DNA of 64,000 bases from Mycobacterium sp. DL (GTDB lineage: Bacteria; Actinomycetota; Actinomycetes; Mycobacteriales; Mycobacteriaceae), in the NCBI RefSeq assembly GCF_039729195.1, contig NZ_CP155796.1, positions 4,650,001 through 4,714,000 on the forward strand, in the 5' to 3' direction. A model generated the notes under the pieces. The model had not been told where the DNA came from. It did no database searches and worked only from the letters and a program-made list of their open reading frames with translations. Shown here piece after piece: positions 44,234 through 52,820 of the stretch; positions within the stretch are counted from its first letter, which is position 1, and the number at the start of each line of letters is the position of its first letter. The position numbers and the translations under genes were made by a program.

Positions 44234-45025
44234 TCATAGGTCGGGGATGGGCAGGTCGAGGTTCGGGAAGGTGAGGCCGCCGTCGACCTCGAGCGTCTTG
44301 CCGGTCAGATAGCTGCCCGCCGGCGAAGCGAGGTAGACCGCAGCGGCGGCGATGTCGAGCGGGTCACCCAGGCGGCGCATCGGGGTGGCCTGCTCCATCG
44401 GGGTGCGCAGATCGTCGTTGCTGGCGACGACGTCGAGGGCCGAGGTGAGAATCGATCCCGGCGCGATCGCGTTCACCCTGATGCGCGGCGCGAGGTCGAG
44501 TGCCGACAATCGGGTGTAGTGCGCCAGTGCAGCCTTCGCGGTGCCGTAGGCGGCGAACCCGCGGCCGGCGACCCGGCCCATCGTCGAGGTGATGTTGATG
44601 ACGCTGCCGCCGCCTGAGTGCTCGAGCATCAGCGGCACCGCCGCGATGGTCAGTGCGTGTGCGGTGGCCACGTTGAACGTGAACGCATCGCGCAGATCCT
44701 TGGTGGAGGTACTCAGGAGTGCGTTCGGCATCGAACCACCGACGTTGTTCACGACGATGTCTAGTTTGCCGAACGCCTCGATCGCCTCGGCTGCCAGCGC
44801 GGCTGTGTCATCGGGGCGTGCCAGGTCGGCGACGACGATGTGGGCGCGTCGCCCGGTGGCGCCGATCTGCTCGGCGACCTCCTCCAGCTGTGACTGCGTG
44901 CGAGCGGCGATCACCACGTCAGCGCCCGCTTCCGCGAACGCCACCGCCATCGCGGCACCGAGGCCTCTGCCCGCGCCGGTCACCACCGCCACCTGATCGT
45001 CGAGCCGGAATCTGTCCAGAATCAC
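44234..45025 (-). CDS. SDR family oxidoreductase
   Basis: A 263-residue classical SDR with [12 protein letters not shown] (residues 15-26), VNNVGG, the catalytic YGTAKAA and the C-terminal [10 protein letters not shown]. FabG-like. It is first in a two-gene operon with the DapB-like protein. Confidence 0.92.
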   Translation of the reverse strand: MILDRFRLDDQVAVVTGAGRGLGAAMAVAFAEAGADVVIAARTQSQLEEVAEQIGATGRRAHIVVADLARPDDTAALAAEAIEAFGKLDIVVNNVGGSMPNALLSTSTKDLRDAFTFNVATAHALTIAAVPLMLEHSGGGSVINITSTMGRVAGRGFAAYGTAKAALAHYTRLSALDLAPRIRVNAIAPGSILTSALDVVASNDDLRTPMEQATPMRRLGDPLDIAAAAVYLASPAGSYLTGKTLEVDGGLTFPNLDLPIPDL

Positions 45026-45174
45026 ATGTCCCTCGCTTCCCTAGCCGGGCGTCACGCTAGCAAGGAGCGCGGGCCCGCGGGGTCGGTTTCTGGAACACGT
45101 TCTAATTCTCTCGCTGACAGTGCCCTGCCGCCTGACGGGATCCTCGACGTTCGAATAAATTCGGATATGCAGAC

Positions 45175-45205
45175 TTGACCCTCACGCAGCGTGAGGCACC
45201 AGCCT
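45175..45205 (+). promoter_or_regulatory. MerR-type promoter with palindrome in a 19-bp spacer
   Basis: TTGACC (45175-45180) is followed by the palindrome CCTCACGC-A-GCGTGAGG (45180-45196). A weak -10 (CAGCCT, 45200-45205) lies 19 bases from the -35. This lengthened spacer with an internal palindrome is the standard MerR/TipA autoregulated layout. A start about 8 bases on would coincide with the GTG at 45213, so the mRNA may be leaderless. Confidence 0.75.
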
Positions 45206-45212
45206 GATCGAC

Positions 45213-45992
45213 GTGACGCAGGAGATGCAGGTGGACGGACTCACCGTGGGCGAAGTCGCGGAGCGATTCGGGATCACGGTCCGGACGCTTCACCACTACG
45301 ACGACATCGGCTTGTTGACCCCGAGTCGTGGTGCAGCCTCGGGGTATCGGGTTTACACGTCGGCGGACCTGACCCGCTTGTCCCAGGTGATCGTCTACCG
45401 CCGGCTCGAGCTTTCTCTCGAGGAGATCGCGAGCCTGCTGGATGAGGGCGACGAGGTCAGCCACCTGGTTCGCCAGCGCGAACGCGTCATGTCCAGGCTC
45501 GACGAGATGAAGGACCTCGTCGAGGCAATTGACCAGGCATTGGAGAAAGTTATGACGAACACCCCCATGACCGACGACGACATGCGCGAGCTCTTCGGTG
45601 ACGGCTTCGACGACTATCAGGCAGAGGCGGAGCAGAAGTGGGGCGAGACCGCAGAGTGGAAGGAATCGCAGCGCCGAACGAAGTCCTACAGCCGCGACGA
45701 TTGGGTGCAGATCAAGGCTGAGGGAGAAGCCGTTGAGAAGGCCTTGTCCGATGCCTTCCGCGCTGGTCTGCCGCCCGACTCCGAAGAGGCGATGAATGCG
45801 GCCGAGCAACACCGGCTCCACGTGAATCGCTGGTTCTACGACTGCCCGCCGACGTTCCACCGCAACCTGGGCGACATGTATGTGAGCGACCCCAGGTACG
45901 TCGCCACCTACGACGAATCATTCGAGCTCCCAGGGCTCGCGGCTTACTGTCGCGACGCGATCTACGCGAACGCGGACCGAACTGGCCACTGA
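45213..45992 (+). CDS. TipA-like MerR-family regulator with TipAS domain
   Basis: A 259-residue regulator. Residues 5-75 form the MerR winged helix (LTVGEVAERFGITVRTLHHYDDIGLL), followed by a coiled coil (about 78-120) and a TipAS antibiotic-recognition domain (about 125-255; RELFGDGFDDYQAEAEQKWGET, HVNRWFYDC). TipA-type proteins bind thiopeptide or related drugs and activate their own promoter, which matches the palindrome upstream. GTG 45213 is used; ATG 45225 is an alternative. It converges on ku with a 5-bp gap and no terminator. Confidence 0.92.
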   Translation: MTQEMQVDGLTVGEVAERFGITVRTLHHYDDIGLLTPSRGAASGYRVYTSADLTRLSQVIVYRRLELSLEEIASLLDEGDEVSHLVRQRERVMSRLDEMKDLVEAIDQALEKVMTNTPMTDDDMRELFGDGFDDYQAEAEQKWGETAEWKESQRRTKSYSRDDWVQIKAEGEAVEKALSDAFRAGLPPDSEEAMNAAEQHRLHVNRWFYDCPPTFHRNLGDMYVSDPRYVATYDESFELPGLAAYCRDAIYANADRTGH

Positions 45993-45997
45993 TACCG

Positions 45998-46900
45998 CTA
46001 ACTCTTCTTTGCGGCGGCTTTCTTGGCTGCCTTCTTGGCCGGGGCTTTCTTGGCGGGAGATTTCTTCGCCGGCGTCTTCTTGGCGGGGGCTTTGTCCGCG
46101 GGAGCCTGCTCCTTGCGCGCTTTCACACTGGCTTCGAGTTTGGCCAACAGGTCGGAGACGTCCTCGGTCTCGTCGAGTTCCTGCGGTTCCTCTTCGGTGG
46201 TGAACGCCTCGCCGCCCTCGAGTTTCGCGTCGATGAGCTCCTGCAGGTGCTCCTGGTAGTCGTCGTGGTAGCGGTCGGGGTTGAAGTCGTCGGTCATCGA
46301 GTCGACGACCTGACTGGCCATCTTCAACTCGGCGGGCTTCACCTCGACTTCCTTGTCCAGCACCGGGAAGTCGGGATCACGGATCTCGTCGGGCCACAAC
46401 AGCGTGTGGATCATCATGACGTCGCGCTTGCCGAAGTCCTTGACCCGCAGCGCTGCCAGCCGCGTCTTGTTGCGCAGCGCGAAGTTGACGATGGCGACCC
46501 GGTCGGTGTCCATCAGCGTCTTCGCAAGCAGCACATAGGACTTCGACGATTTGCCCTCCGGCTCGAGGAAGTAGCTCTTGTCGTACATCATCGGGTCGAG
46601 GTCGCTCGCCGGCACGAACTCGAGCACCTCGATCTCACGGCTGCGCTCCTCGGGCAGCGTCGAGATGTCGTCGTCGGTGATGATCACGGTCTGGCCGTCG
46701 TCGGAGTCGTAGGCGCGCGCGATGTCGCGGTACTCGACGACCTCACCGCACACCTCGCAGACGCGTTTGTACCGGATGCGGCCGTTGTCCTTGTCGTGGA
46801 CCTGGTGGAACTTGATGTCGTGGTCCTCGGTGGCGCTGTACACCTTGACCGGCACGTTCACCAGGCCGAAGGCGATCGAACCCTTCCAGATGGATCGCAT
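45998..46900 (-). CDS. ku: non-homologous end-joining protein Ku
   Basis: A 300-residue bacterial Ku: MRSIWKGSIAFGLVNVPVKVYSATE at the N-terminus, a CEVCGEVVEY cysteine pair and the ring-forming beta-barrel core to about residue 235. The last 40 residues are a Lys/Ala/Pro-rich repeat (PAKK/AKKA) typical of mycobacterial Ku tails that help DNA binding. It binds broken DNA ends and recruits LigD, encoded divergently beyond the PfkB gene. ATG 46900 shares a base with the PfkB stop. Confidence 0.97.
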   Translation of the reverse strand: MRSIWKGSIAFGLVNVPVKVYSATEDHDIKFHQVHDKDNGRIRYKRVCEVCGEVVEYRDIARAYDSDDGQTVIITDDDISTLPEERSREIEVLEFVPASDLDPMMYDKSYFLEPEGKSSKSYVLLAKTLMDTDRVAIVNFALRNKTRLAALRVKDFGKRDVMMIHTLLWPDEIRDPDFPVLDKEVEVKPAELKMASQVVDSMTDDFNPDRYHDDYQEHLQELIDAKLEGGEAFTTEEEPQELDETEDVSDLLAKLEASVKARKEQAPADKAPAKKTPAKKSPAKKAPAKKAAKKAAAKKS

Positions 46901-47832
46901 CAGGTCAGTATGGCCGATGAAGCGGCGGCGTCCAGGGTGGCGCGATCGGGCAAATCGGCGCCGCCACGGGACACGGTCAACGCCGCGGTCAGCGAGGCCG
47001 CGCGCACGGCGGTGGTGAGAGCGTCGGGTCCGATGGCGGCCAGCCCGGGCCGGCGATCGGCACCCAGCAGATCCATCGACCACAGAGAGTCGATCAAGCC
47101 GGTCATGAACGCATCGCCGGCGCCCACGGTGTCCACCACGTCCACATGGAACGCAGGTACCCGCACCGTTCCCGCCGCACACATGGCCAATGCGCCGCCT
47201 CCGCCCATCGTCACCACGACGATCGACGGTCCGAGCGCGAGCCACGCCGCGGTGATCTGTTCGGGGCTTCGAGCCGGGTCGATCCAACGCAGGTCCTCGT
47301 CGCTGGCCTTGACCACGTCCGCCCGCTCGAGGAACCGGTCGATCCGGGCGCGGGCCGAATCGGCGTCGGTGATCAGCGCCGGCCGGATGTTGGGGTCGAA
47401 CGTGCACGTCGCCGCGAGGTGGTAGGCGTCGACCAGCGCCGCAGTGGCCAGGCATCCCGGTTCCAGCACGGTGGCGATCGAGCCGGTGTGGACGACGACG
47501 GGCGGTGCCACCTCGGGTGTGCCGGTCAGCTGCCAGTCGATGTCGAAGGTGTAGGTAGCTGCTCCCGTGTCGTCGAGGGTGGCCAGCGCCGTCGGGGTCC
47601 GCTGTGCGCTCTGACTGCCCGGAACCAGCTGTGCGCCAGAGGATTCGACATACTCGCTGATTCGTTCACCGCGAGCATCGGTGCCGATGTGGGTCAGGAA
47701 GTCGACGTCACGGCCCAGCCGCGCCAGGCCGACGGCGACGTTGAGGGGGCTGCCGCCGACGTGCTCGGTCGGGCCCTCGCCGCCTCGTTCGACGACGTCG
47801 ATCAGTGCCTCGCCGATGACCAATGCCCGCAC
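46900..47832 (-). CDS. PfkB-family carbohydrate kinase
   Basis: A 310-residue ribokinase/fructokinase-family sugar kinase. GGSPLNVAVGLARLG near residue 26 and the anion-hole/catalytic DTVGAGDAFMTGL near 235 are intact. Start is GTG 47832. Likely phosphorylates fructose or a related sugar. It lies between ligD and ku and is co-translated with ku, though no functional link is obvious. Confidence 0.92.
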   Translation of the reverse strand: MRALVIGEALIDVVERGGEGPTEHVGGSPLNVAVGLARLGRDVDFLTHIGTDARGERISEYVESSGAQLVPGSQSAQRTPTALATLDDTGAATYTFDIDWQLTGTPEVAPPVVVHTGSIATVLEPGCLATAALVDAYHLAATCTFDPNIRPALITDADSARARIDRFLERADVVKASDEDLRWIDPARSPEQITAAWLALGPSIVVVTMGGGGALAMCAAGTVRVPAFHVDVVDTVGAGDAFMTGLIDSLWSMDLLGADRRPGLAAIGPDALTTAVRAASLTAALTVSRGGADLPDRATLDAAASSAILT

Positions 47833-47869
47833 GGTGTTGACGCTACCGCCACTGCCGGGGTCCGAGGCT

Positions 47870-47875
47870 TATAAC
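47870..47875 (+). promoter_or_regulatory. -10 element giving a leaderless ligD mRNA
   Basis: TATAAC matches the mycobacterial TANNNT -10 and ends five bases before the ATG at 47881. The transcript would start at or next to that ATG. No Shine-Dalgarno is present. Confidence 0.55.
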
Positions 47876-47880
47876 GTGGA

Positions 47881-50169
47881 ATGGTGGACCGCTACGGCCG
47901 GGTGAAGCTGACCAATCCGGACAAGGTGCTGTACCCGGCGACCGGTACCACCAAAGCCCAGGTGTTCGACTACTACGTCAGCGTCGCCGAGGCGATGCTG
48001 CCCCATATCGCGGGCCGCGCCGTCACCCGCAAGCGCTGGCCCAACGGTGTGGCGGAATCCGCGTTCTTCGAGAAACAGTTGGCCTCCTCGGCGCCGGACT
48101 GGTTGGACCGCGGCACCATCGCGCACAAGTCGGGCACCACCACCTATCCGGTCATCAACACCGCCGAGGGGCTGGCGTGGATCGCTCAGCAGGCGGCACT
48201 GGAGGTGCACGTTCCGCAGTGGCGGTTCGTGGAGGCGACCGGGGGGCGGTCGGGAAAAGATACGGTGGGCCCGGCCACGCGCATCGTCTTCGATCTTGAT
48301 CCCGGCGACGACGTCACGATGCGTCAGCTCTGCCGGGTCGCCCACGAGGTCCGTGACCTGATCAGCGACATCGGCCTGCGCACATTCCCGCTGACCAGTG
48401 GAAGCAAGGGCTTGCATCTTTATGTCCCGCTGCAGGATCCGATCAGCTCGCGGGGTGCGTCGACGCTGGCCAAGAGGGTGGCCCAACAGCTGGAACAGAC
48501 CATGCCGACACAGGTCACCGCGACGATGACAAAAAGTCTGCGGGAAGGCAAGGTGTTCCTGGACTGGAGTCAGAACAACGGCAACAAGACCACGATCGCG
48601 CCGTATTCGCTTCGGGGGCGGGATCATCCGACGGTGGCGGCCCCGCGAACCTGGGACGAGCTCGACGATCCGGACCTGCGCCACCTCACCTTCGACGAGG
48701 TTCTCGACCGGTTGGACCGCGATGGTGATCTTCTCGCCGAGCTCGATGAGGTGCTCCCGGTCGCCGACCGACTGACGACGTACCGGGGCATGCGTGATGC
48801 CGGCAGAACGCCCGAACCCGTGCCCGCGAAGGCGCCCACGGTCGGCAACAACAACAAGTTCGTCATCCAGGAACACCATGCCCGGCGGCTGCACTACGAC
48901 TTCCGGCTGGAACGTGATGGGGTGCTGGTGAGTTGGGCGGTGCCGAAGAATCTGCCCCAGACGACCTCGGTCAACCATCTCGCCGTCCACACCGAAGACC
49001 ATCCGATGGAGTACCTCACTTTCGCCGGCGGGATCCCGAAGGGCGAATACGGCGGTGGCGAGGTCTACGTGTGGGACAACGGAACCTACGAGACCGAGAA
49101 GTTCAACGACAACGCACCCGACGGGCCGGACAAGGGCGGCGAGGTGATCGTCACGCTGCACGGCGAGAAGGTCGAGGGCCGTTACGCACTGATCCAGACC
49201 GACGGCAAGAACTGGCTGGCGCACCGGATGAAGGACCAGACGCGGCCGACCCCGGCAGACCTCGCGCCGATGCTGGCCTCCGAGGGCTCGGTGCAGCGAC
49301 TCACCAAGGGGCAGTGGGCCTTCGAGGGAAAATGGGACGGCTACCGCCTGATCGTCGACGCGGACCGCGGGAAACTGACGTTGCGGTCGCGGCGTGGTCG
49401 CGATGTGACCGGCGAATATCCGCAACTGCAGGCAGTTGCTGCCGACCTTGCTGACCACCACGTGATCCTCGACGGTGAGGCCGTCGCGCTCGACGAGTCC
49501 GGCGTGCCCAGCTTCCGCGACATGCAGAACCGTGCCCGCTCGACGCGCGTAGAGTTCTGGGCGTTCGACATCCTCCACCTCGACGGCCGATCACTGTTGC
49601 GCGCCAAGTACTCCGACCGCAGGCGACTGCTCGAGGCGCTGGCGGAGGGGGGCGGTCTGATCGTGCCCGACCCGCTCGACGGCGACGGGCCCGAGGCGCT
49701 CGAGTTCGCGCGGAAGAAAGGGTGGGAAGGCGTCGTCGCGAAGAAGCGGGACTCCACCTACCAACCGGGCCGACGGTCGTCGTCGTGGCTGAAGGACAAG
49801 TTCTGGAGGACCCAGGAGGTTGTCATCGGCGGCTGGCGTGAGGGGGCGGGCGGTCGCAGCAGCGGGATCGGCGCGCTGATGCTGGGCATCCCCGATGACG
49901 ACGGACTGCAATTCGTCGGACGGGTGGGCACCGGCTTCACCGAGAAGGAACTCGCTGCTCTCAAGAAGACCCTCGCCCCGTTGCACGCCGACGAATCACC
50001 CTTTGCCGCTGCGCTTCCCAAGCAGGACGCCAAGGGTGTGACGTTCGTGCGTCCGGAGTTGGTGGGGGAGGTCCGCTACAGCGAGCGCACCTCCGACAAC
50101 CGGCTGCGCCAGGCGAGTTGGCGGGGGCTGCGAACCGACAAGGAGCCCCGCGAGGTTGTGTGGGAATAG
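47881..50169 (+). CDS. ligD: multifunctional DNA ligase D (Pol-PE-Lig)
   Basis: A 762-residue protein with the mycobacterial order of domains: primase-like polymerase (about 1-295, VFDLDPGDD), 3'-phosphoesterase (about 320-450, HHARRLHYDFRLE) and ATP-dependent ligase (about 465-762). The ligase nucleophile is K484 in EGKWDGYR. It trims, fills and seals breaks with Ku in non-homologous end joining. It is divergent from the pfkB-ku operon; the two share a 48-bp promoter region. Confidence 0.97.
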   Translation: MVDRYGRVKLTNPDKVLYPATGTTKAQVFDYYVSVAEAMLPHIAGRAVTRKRWPNGVAESAFFEKQLASSAPDWLDRGTIAHKSGTTTYPVINTAEGLAWIAQQAALEVHVPQWRFVEATGGRSGKDTVGPATRIVFDLDPGDDVTMRQLCRVAHEVRDLISDIGLRTFPLTSGSKGLHLYVPLQDPISSRGASTLAKRVAQQLEQTMPTQVTATMTKSLREGKVFLDWSQNNGNKTTIAPYSLRGRDHPTVAAPRTWDELDDPDLRHLTFDEVLDRLDRDGDLLAELDEVLPVADRLTTYRGMRDAGRTPEPVPAKAPTVGNNNKFVIQEHHARRLHYDFRLERDGVLVSWAVPKNLPQTTSVNHLAVHTEDHPMEYLTFAGGIPKGEYGGGEVYVWDNGTYETEKFNDNAPDGPDKGGEVIVTLHGEKVEGRYALIQTDGKNWLAHRMKDQTRPTPADLAPMLASEGSVQRLTKGQWAFEGKWDGYRLIVDADRGKLTLRSRRGRDVTGEYPQLQAVAADLADHHVILDGEAVALDESGVPSFRDMQNRARSTRVEFWAFDILHLDGRSLLRAKYSDRRRLLEALAEGGGLIVPDPLDGDGPEALEFARKKGWEGVVAKKRDSTYQPGRRSSSWLKDKFWRTQEVVIGGWREGAGGRSSGIGALMLGIPDDDGLQFVGRVGTGFTEKELAALKKTLAPLHADESPFAAALPKQDAKGVTFVRPELVGEVRYSERTSDNRLRQASWRGLRTDKEPREVVWE

Positions 50170-50275
50170 CGCTTGCAATCCGAATCAGGCGTCGGCGCGG
50201 TAGGTCTTACTGCTCGCATCGCAGGCGCGGGGCAGCCGAGCCCTAGGTACGACGACTCCCGGCTATGGGCGCCGC

Positions 50276-50281
50276 TACATT
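50276..50281 (+). promoter_or_regulatory. -10 element giving a leaderless CPBP mRNA
   Basis: TACATT (TANNNT) lies six bases upstream of GTG 50288, the distance expected between a -10 and a transcription start. No Shine-Dalgarno precedes the GTG. Confidence 0.45.
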
Positions 50282-50287
50282 CGTTTC

Positions 50288-51208
50288 GTGTCCAAGTCCT
50301 CCGACGCCGATGCCGCTGTCGCGCTCAGCGAGAACAGTCAGACTCGAACCTTGATCGGCACCGCCGTGGTCGCAACCGGCGTCGGCATCTATGTCGTCGC
50401 CGCGCTCACCGTGGCCGTCATCGGCGAGGGGCAGATCCGGTTCACGGCTGACTCCGCAGACTCGATCCCGATGTGGCATCCGTGGCTGGCCGCGGTTGTA
50501 GGTGTCGGGCTGATTCTGATGACACCCACCACCGGGCCTGTTCGCGGGCGCGCTGCACCGGCCAAGCGGGTGCGGTTGGAAGCCCTGGTCCTGCTCGCGC
50601 TGGCCGTGACATTCACGTTCGCGTTGACGCTGCTCGGACCGGACGAGCCGAACTACACGGCGCTCAAGCTGGGGTTGCTCCTGCTCGGTCCGCTGCTGCT
50701 GTTCGCGGTGTGCCGACGGTTCGGGGCGGCCAGCAGACGTAGTGCACTCCCCGCATCGCCGGGACCCGGTGAGGTCGCCGACAAGCGGAGCCCCTGGTGG
50801 CCGCTGGTACCGGCAGTGGGCTGGACCGTTACGTACCTGGCCCTCTCGCCCACGCATCCTGGGACCAGCTTCCAAGTTGACCCGCTGACCGTGATCGCGA
50901 TGGTGCTCATCGGATTCCTGCTCAACTCCGTGGTGGAGGAGTTCTTCTACCGGCGGTGGCTACAGACTCGATGGGAGGGCGTTCTCGGCGGAGTGTGGCC
51001 GGCAATCATCGTCAGCTCATTGACCTGGGCATCCTGGCACATCGCCATTCAAGGGACCGGCGATTGGGTCGTGGACCTCGCGAATGTCGTTGCCAACCAG
51101 GGAGTTACAGGACTCTTTCTCGGGCTCGTGTGGCAGCGGCATCGCGCGATGTGGCCGCTGCTGCTTGTGCACGGGCTGATGAACGCCAACCCGCTCGCAC
51201 TGTTCTGA
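50288..51208 (+). CDS. CPBP family intramembrane metalloprotease
   Basis: A 306-residue membrane protein with about eight helices. The CPBP (Abi) motifs are EEFFYRRWLQ in the sixth helix region and WASWHIA plus HGLMNANP in the last two helices, supplying the Glu and His residues of the active site. Relatives process prenylated proteins or act in bacteriocin self-immunity. A similar protease is encoded at 52821, and a broken TetR gene follows at 51333. Confidence 0.87.
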   Translation: MSKSSDADAAVALSENSQTRTLIGTAVVATGVGIYVVAALTVAVIGEGQIRFTADSADSIPMWHPWLAAVVGVGLILMTPTTGPVRGRAAPAKRVRLEALVLLALAVTFTFALTLLGPDEPNYTALKLGLLLLGPLLLFAVCRRFGAASRRSALPASPGPGEVADKRSPWWPLVPAVGWTVTYLALSPTHPGTSFQVDPLTVIAMVLIGFLLNSVVEEFFYRRWLQTRWEGVLGGVWPAIIVSSLTWASWHIAIQGTGDWVVDLANVVANQGVTGLFLGLVWQRHRAMWPLLLVHGLMNANPLALF

Positions 51209-51332
51209 CCACGGCGGGATCGAAGCCTTCGCCTGATATGCGCGACGATTATTCACGCCGACCTCGGCGAACGAATACTGCACACTTCGAATACTGCACC
51301 TCCGCCAGTTGTGTGGGAGTCATTGCAGTAGA

Positions 51333-51425
51333 TGCCGCCCCTCGACGACTGTGTCGATCAAACGGTGTCGGATTCTCGCGAAGCATCGCCGCTGCGGCGA
51401 TCTGAATGCGTTGCCGTGCATTGCC
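51333..51425 (-). pseudogene. remnant of a TetR regulator gene
   Basis: The minus strand encodes RQRIQIAAAAMLRENPT, parallel to RDKILIAAATMLGEDPT of the intact TetR at 51487. The next bases, in another frame, read LIDTVVEG, parallel to LIDTVIAG of the same protein. The helix-turn-helix segment between them is missing. This is a paralogous TetR gene decayed by an internal deletion and frame loss. Confidence 0.65.
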
Positions 51426-51486
51426 GGTCGTCGGGACACGAGATCGGTCACATCCTGTCTCGATTCTTGATGCTGTTTTGGAGTGG

Positions 51487-52089
51487 TCACATTCTGCGCT
51501 GCAGGACGCTGTCAGCGGCAGTGCGAAGGGTATGTACCTCGAAGGCAAGGCGCTCACGGTCGCCTGGGAGGGCGCGCTCGAATGCAAGTCCGTTGACCAC
51601 GGTGCTCAAGAACCGCGCCTTCACATCCAAATCGCCGGGCGCAAGCGCTCCCTCGTCGCGCAAGGTGCTGAGCCAGCGCGCGATGTAGTCCACGTTGAGG
51701 CGTTCGAGCGCGAGGAAGGCATGGGTGGCATCCGCGGACGGTGGCGATGCGACGTACGCGTCGTGTACTGCGCGCCAATGCTCGCGTGCCCGCTCGCCCG
51801 TACCCACCTGCGACAGCAGCAGCTGCAGGCAGGCCACAAGACGGTCGCCCGGGTCGCTGGTGGTGTCTTGCATCGGGTCGTCGGGGATGTCGAGGTCGTA
51901 GAGCCCGGCGATCACGGTGTCGATCAGCGCCTGCTGAGTTGGGAAGAAGTGGCGTAGCGAGCCAGCACTGACCCCGGCGCGCGCGGCGACGGCGCGCACG
52001 CTCAGCCGGGAGGTCGGATCCTCGCCGAGCATGGTCGCCGCGGCGATCAGGATCTTGTCCCGCGTGCTCTGTTTCGTCGGCTCGCTCAT
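51487..52089 (-). CDS. TetR-family transcriptional repressor
   Basis: A 200-residue TetR-type regulator. The N-terminal helix-turn-helix is at about residues 28-55 (LSVRAVAARAGVSAGSLRHFF), followed by a helical ligand-binding domain. ATG 52089 has GGAGGGGAGG upstream. Two near-identical palindromes lie in the divergent promoter (52115-52129 and 52141-52163), so it likely represses itself and the operon from 52279. Confidence 0.92.
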   Translation of the reverse strand: MSEPTKQSTRDKILIAAATMLGEDPTSRLSVRAVAARAGVSAGSLRHFFPTQQALIDTVIAGLYDLDIPDDPMQDTTSDPGDRLVACLQLLLSQVGTGERAREHWRAVHDAYVASPPSADATHAFLALERLNVDYIARWLSTLRDEGALAPGDLDVKARFLSTVVNGLAFERALPGDRERLAFEVHTLRTAADSVLQRRM

Positions 52090-52114
52090 CGGGTCAGCAC
52101 CTCCCCTCCGTTCT

Positions 52115-52163
52115 TAGCACACTGTGCTACTTTATCTGCCGAACTAGTACAGTGTGCTAGTTC
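52115..52163. promoter_or_regulatory. pair of palindromic TetR operators, 30 bp apart
   Basis: Site 1 (52115-52129) is TAGCACA-C-TGTGCTA. Site 2 (52141-52163) has arms GAACTAGTACA and TGTGCTAGTTC around a central G, with one mismatch. The shared core is TAG-Y-ACA-S-TGTGCTA. Centres are 30 bp apart, close to three helical turns, so two dimers would bind the same face. Confidence 0.85.
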
Positions 52164-52278
52164 CGCCACTGATCCGGAGTCGGGTTGACCACCACGTCAG
52201 CCGTCTCGATGTGACAAAGGAGCAGTTGGGAGTTCGGCTGCTGACCCGCGCAGTACTACGCGAAGTAGGAGATTTCGC

Positions 52279-52641
52279 ATGAGCATCAACCGAGTCACCG
52301 TGACCGCAGACCACCTCGTGGTCGAGCCGACGGGGTTCAACAAGGTCTGGTCGTTCACACGGCGCCTGCAGTTCCCGCTCGAGCGGGTGCGAGGAGCAAC
52401 CTTCGATCCCGGTATGCGAGAGGAGCCGAAGGGGTGGCGAGGTCCAGGCCTCGGATTGCCCGGCAAGCTCGCCGGCACGTTCCACGCAGACGGCAGGAAG
52501 CAGTTCTGGAACGTCTCCGGATACGACCGTGCGATCGTCGTCACCCTCGATGATGCCGAACGCTTCGACCGACTGGTCCTGACCGTCGACGACCCGAACG
52601 ACGTCGTCGCTGCCATCAACCGAGCCCTCGGCGCGCGCTGA
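52279..52641 (+). CDS. small PH-domain-like hypothetical protein
   Basis: A 120-residue soluble protein beginning INRVTVTADHLVVEPTG, with alternating beta strands and a C-terminal helix (PNDVVAAINRAL). The pattern resembles bacterial PH-like domains, but the match is weak. GGAGA precedes the ATG. It is the first gene downstream of the TetR operators and is followed by a CPBP protease gene, so it probably belongs to the TetR regulon. Confidence 0.7.
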   Translation: MSINRVTVTADHLVVEPTGFNKVWSFTRRLQFPLERVRGATFDPGMREEPKGWRGPGLGLPGKLAGTFHADGRKQFWNVSGYDRAIVVTLDDAERFDRLVLTVDDPNDVVAAINRALGAR

Positions 52642-52820
52642 TCTCTTGAAGGGGGCAGTGAGATGAGCGTGGCCCGGCCTCGCGTTGACGCCCGTTGCGG
52701 CAATTGTCAAAGCTGCCATTTGTACTGAGACCGACGCCAAGTGCGCGAAATCACCTGACGCGCAGGAGAGTACGGCCCACTTGCGTTGTGAAACAACGCC
52801 GATTATCGAAGGAACCGACA

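Noticed and set aside
46009..46120. Repetitive DNA at the ku 3' end as a possible repeat array
   Set aside because: The periodicity comes from Lys/Ala/Pro codons of the normal mycobacterial Ku tail.
46900..47455. N-terminal extension of Ku to 485 residues
   Set aside because: The extension is a shadow of the PfkB kinase gene; Ku homology begins at ATG 46900.
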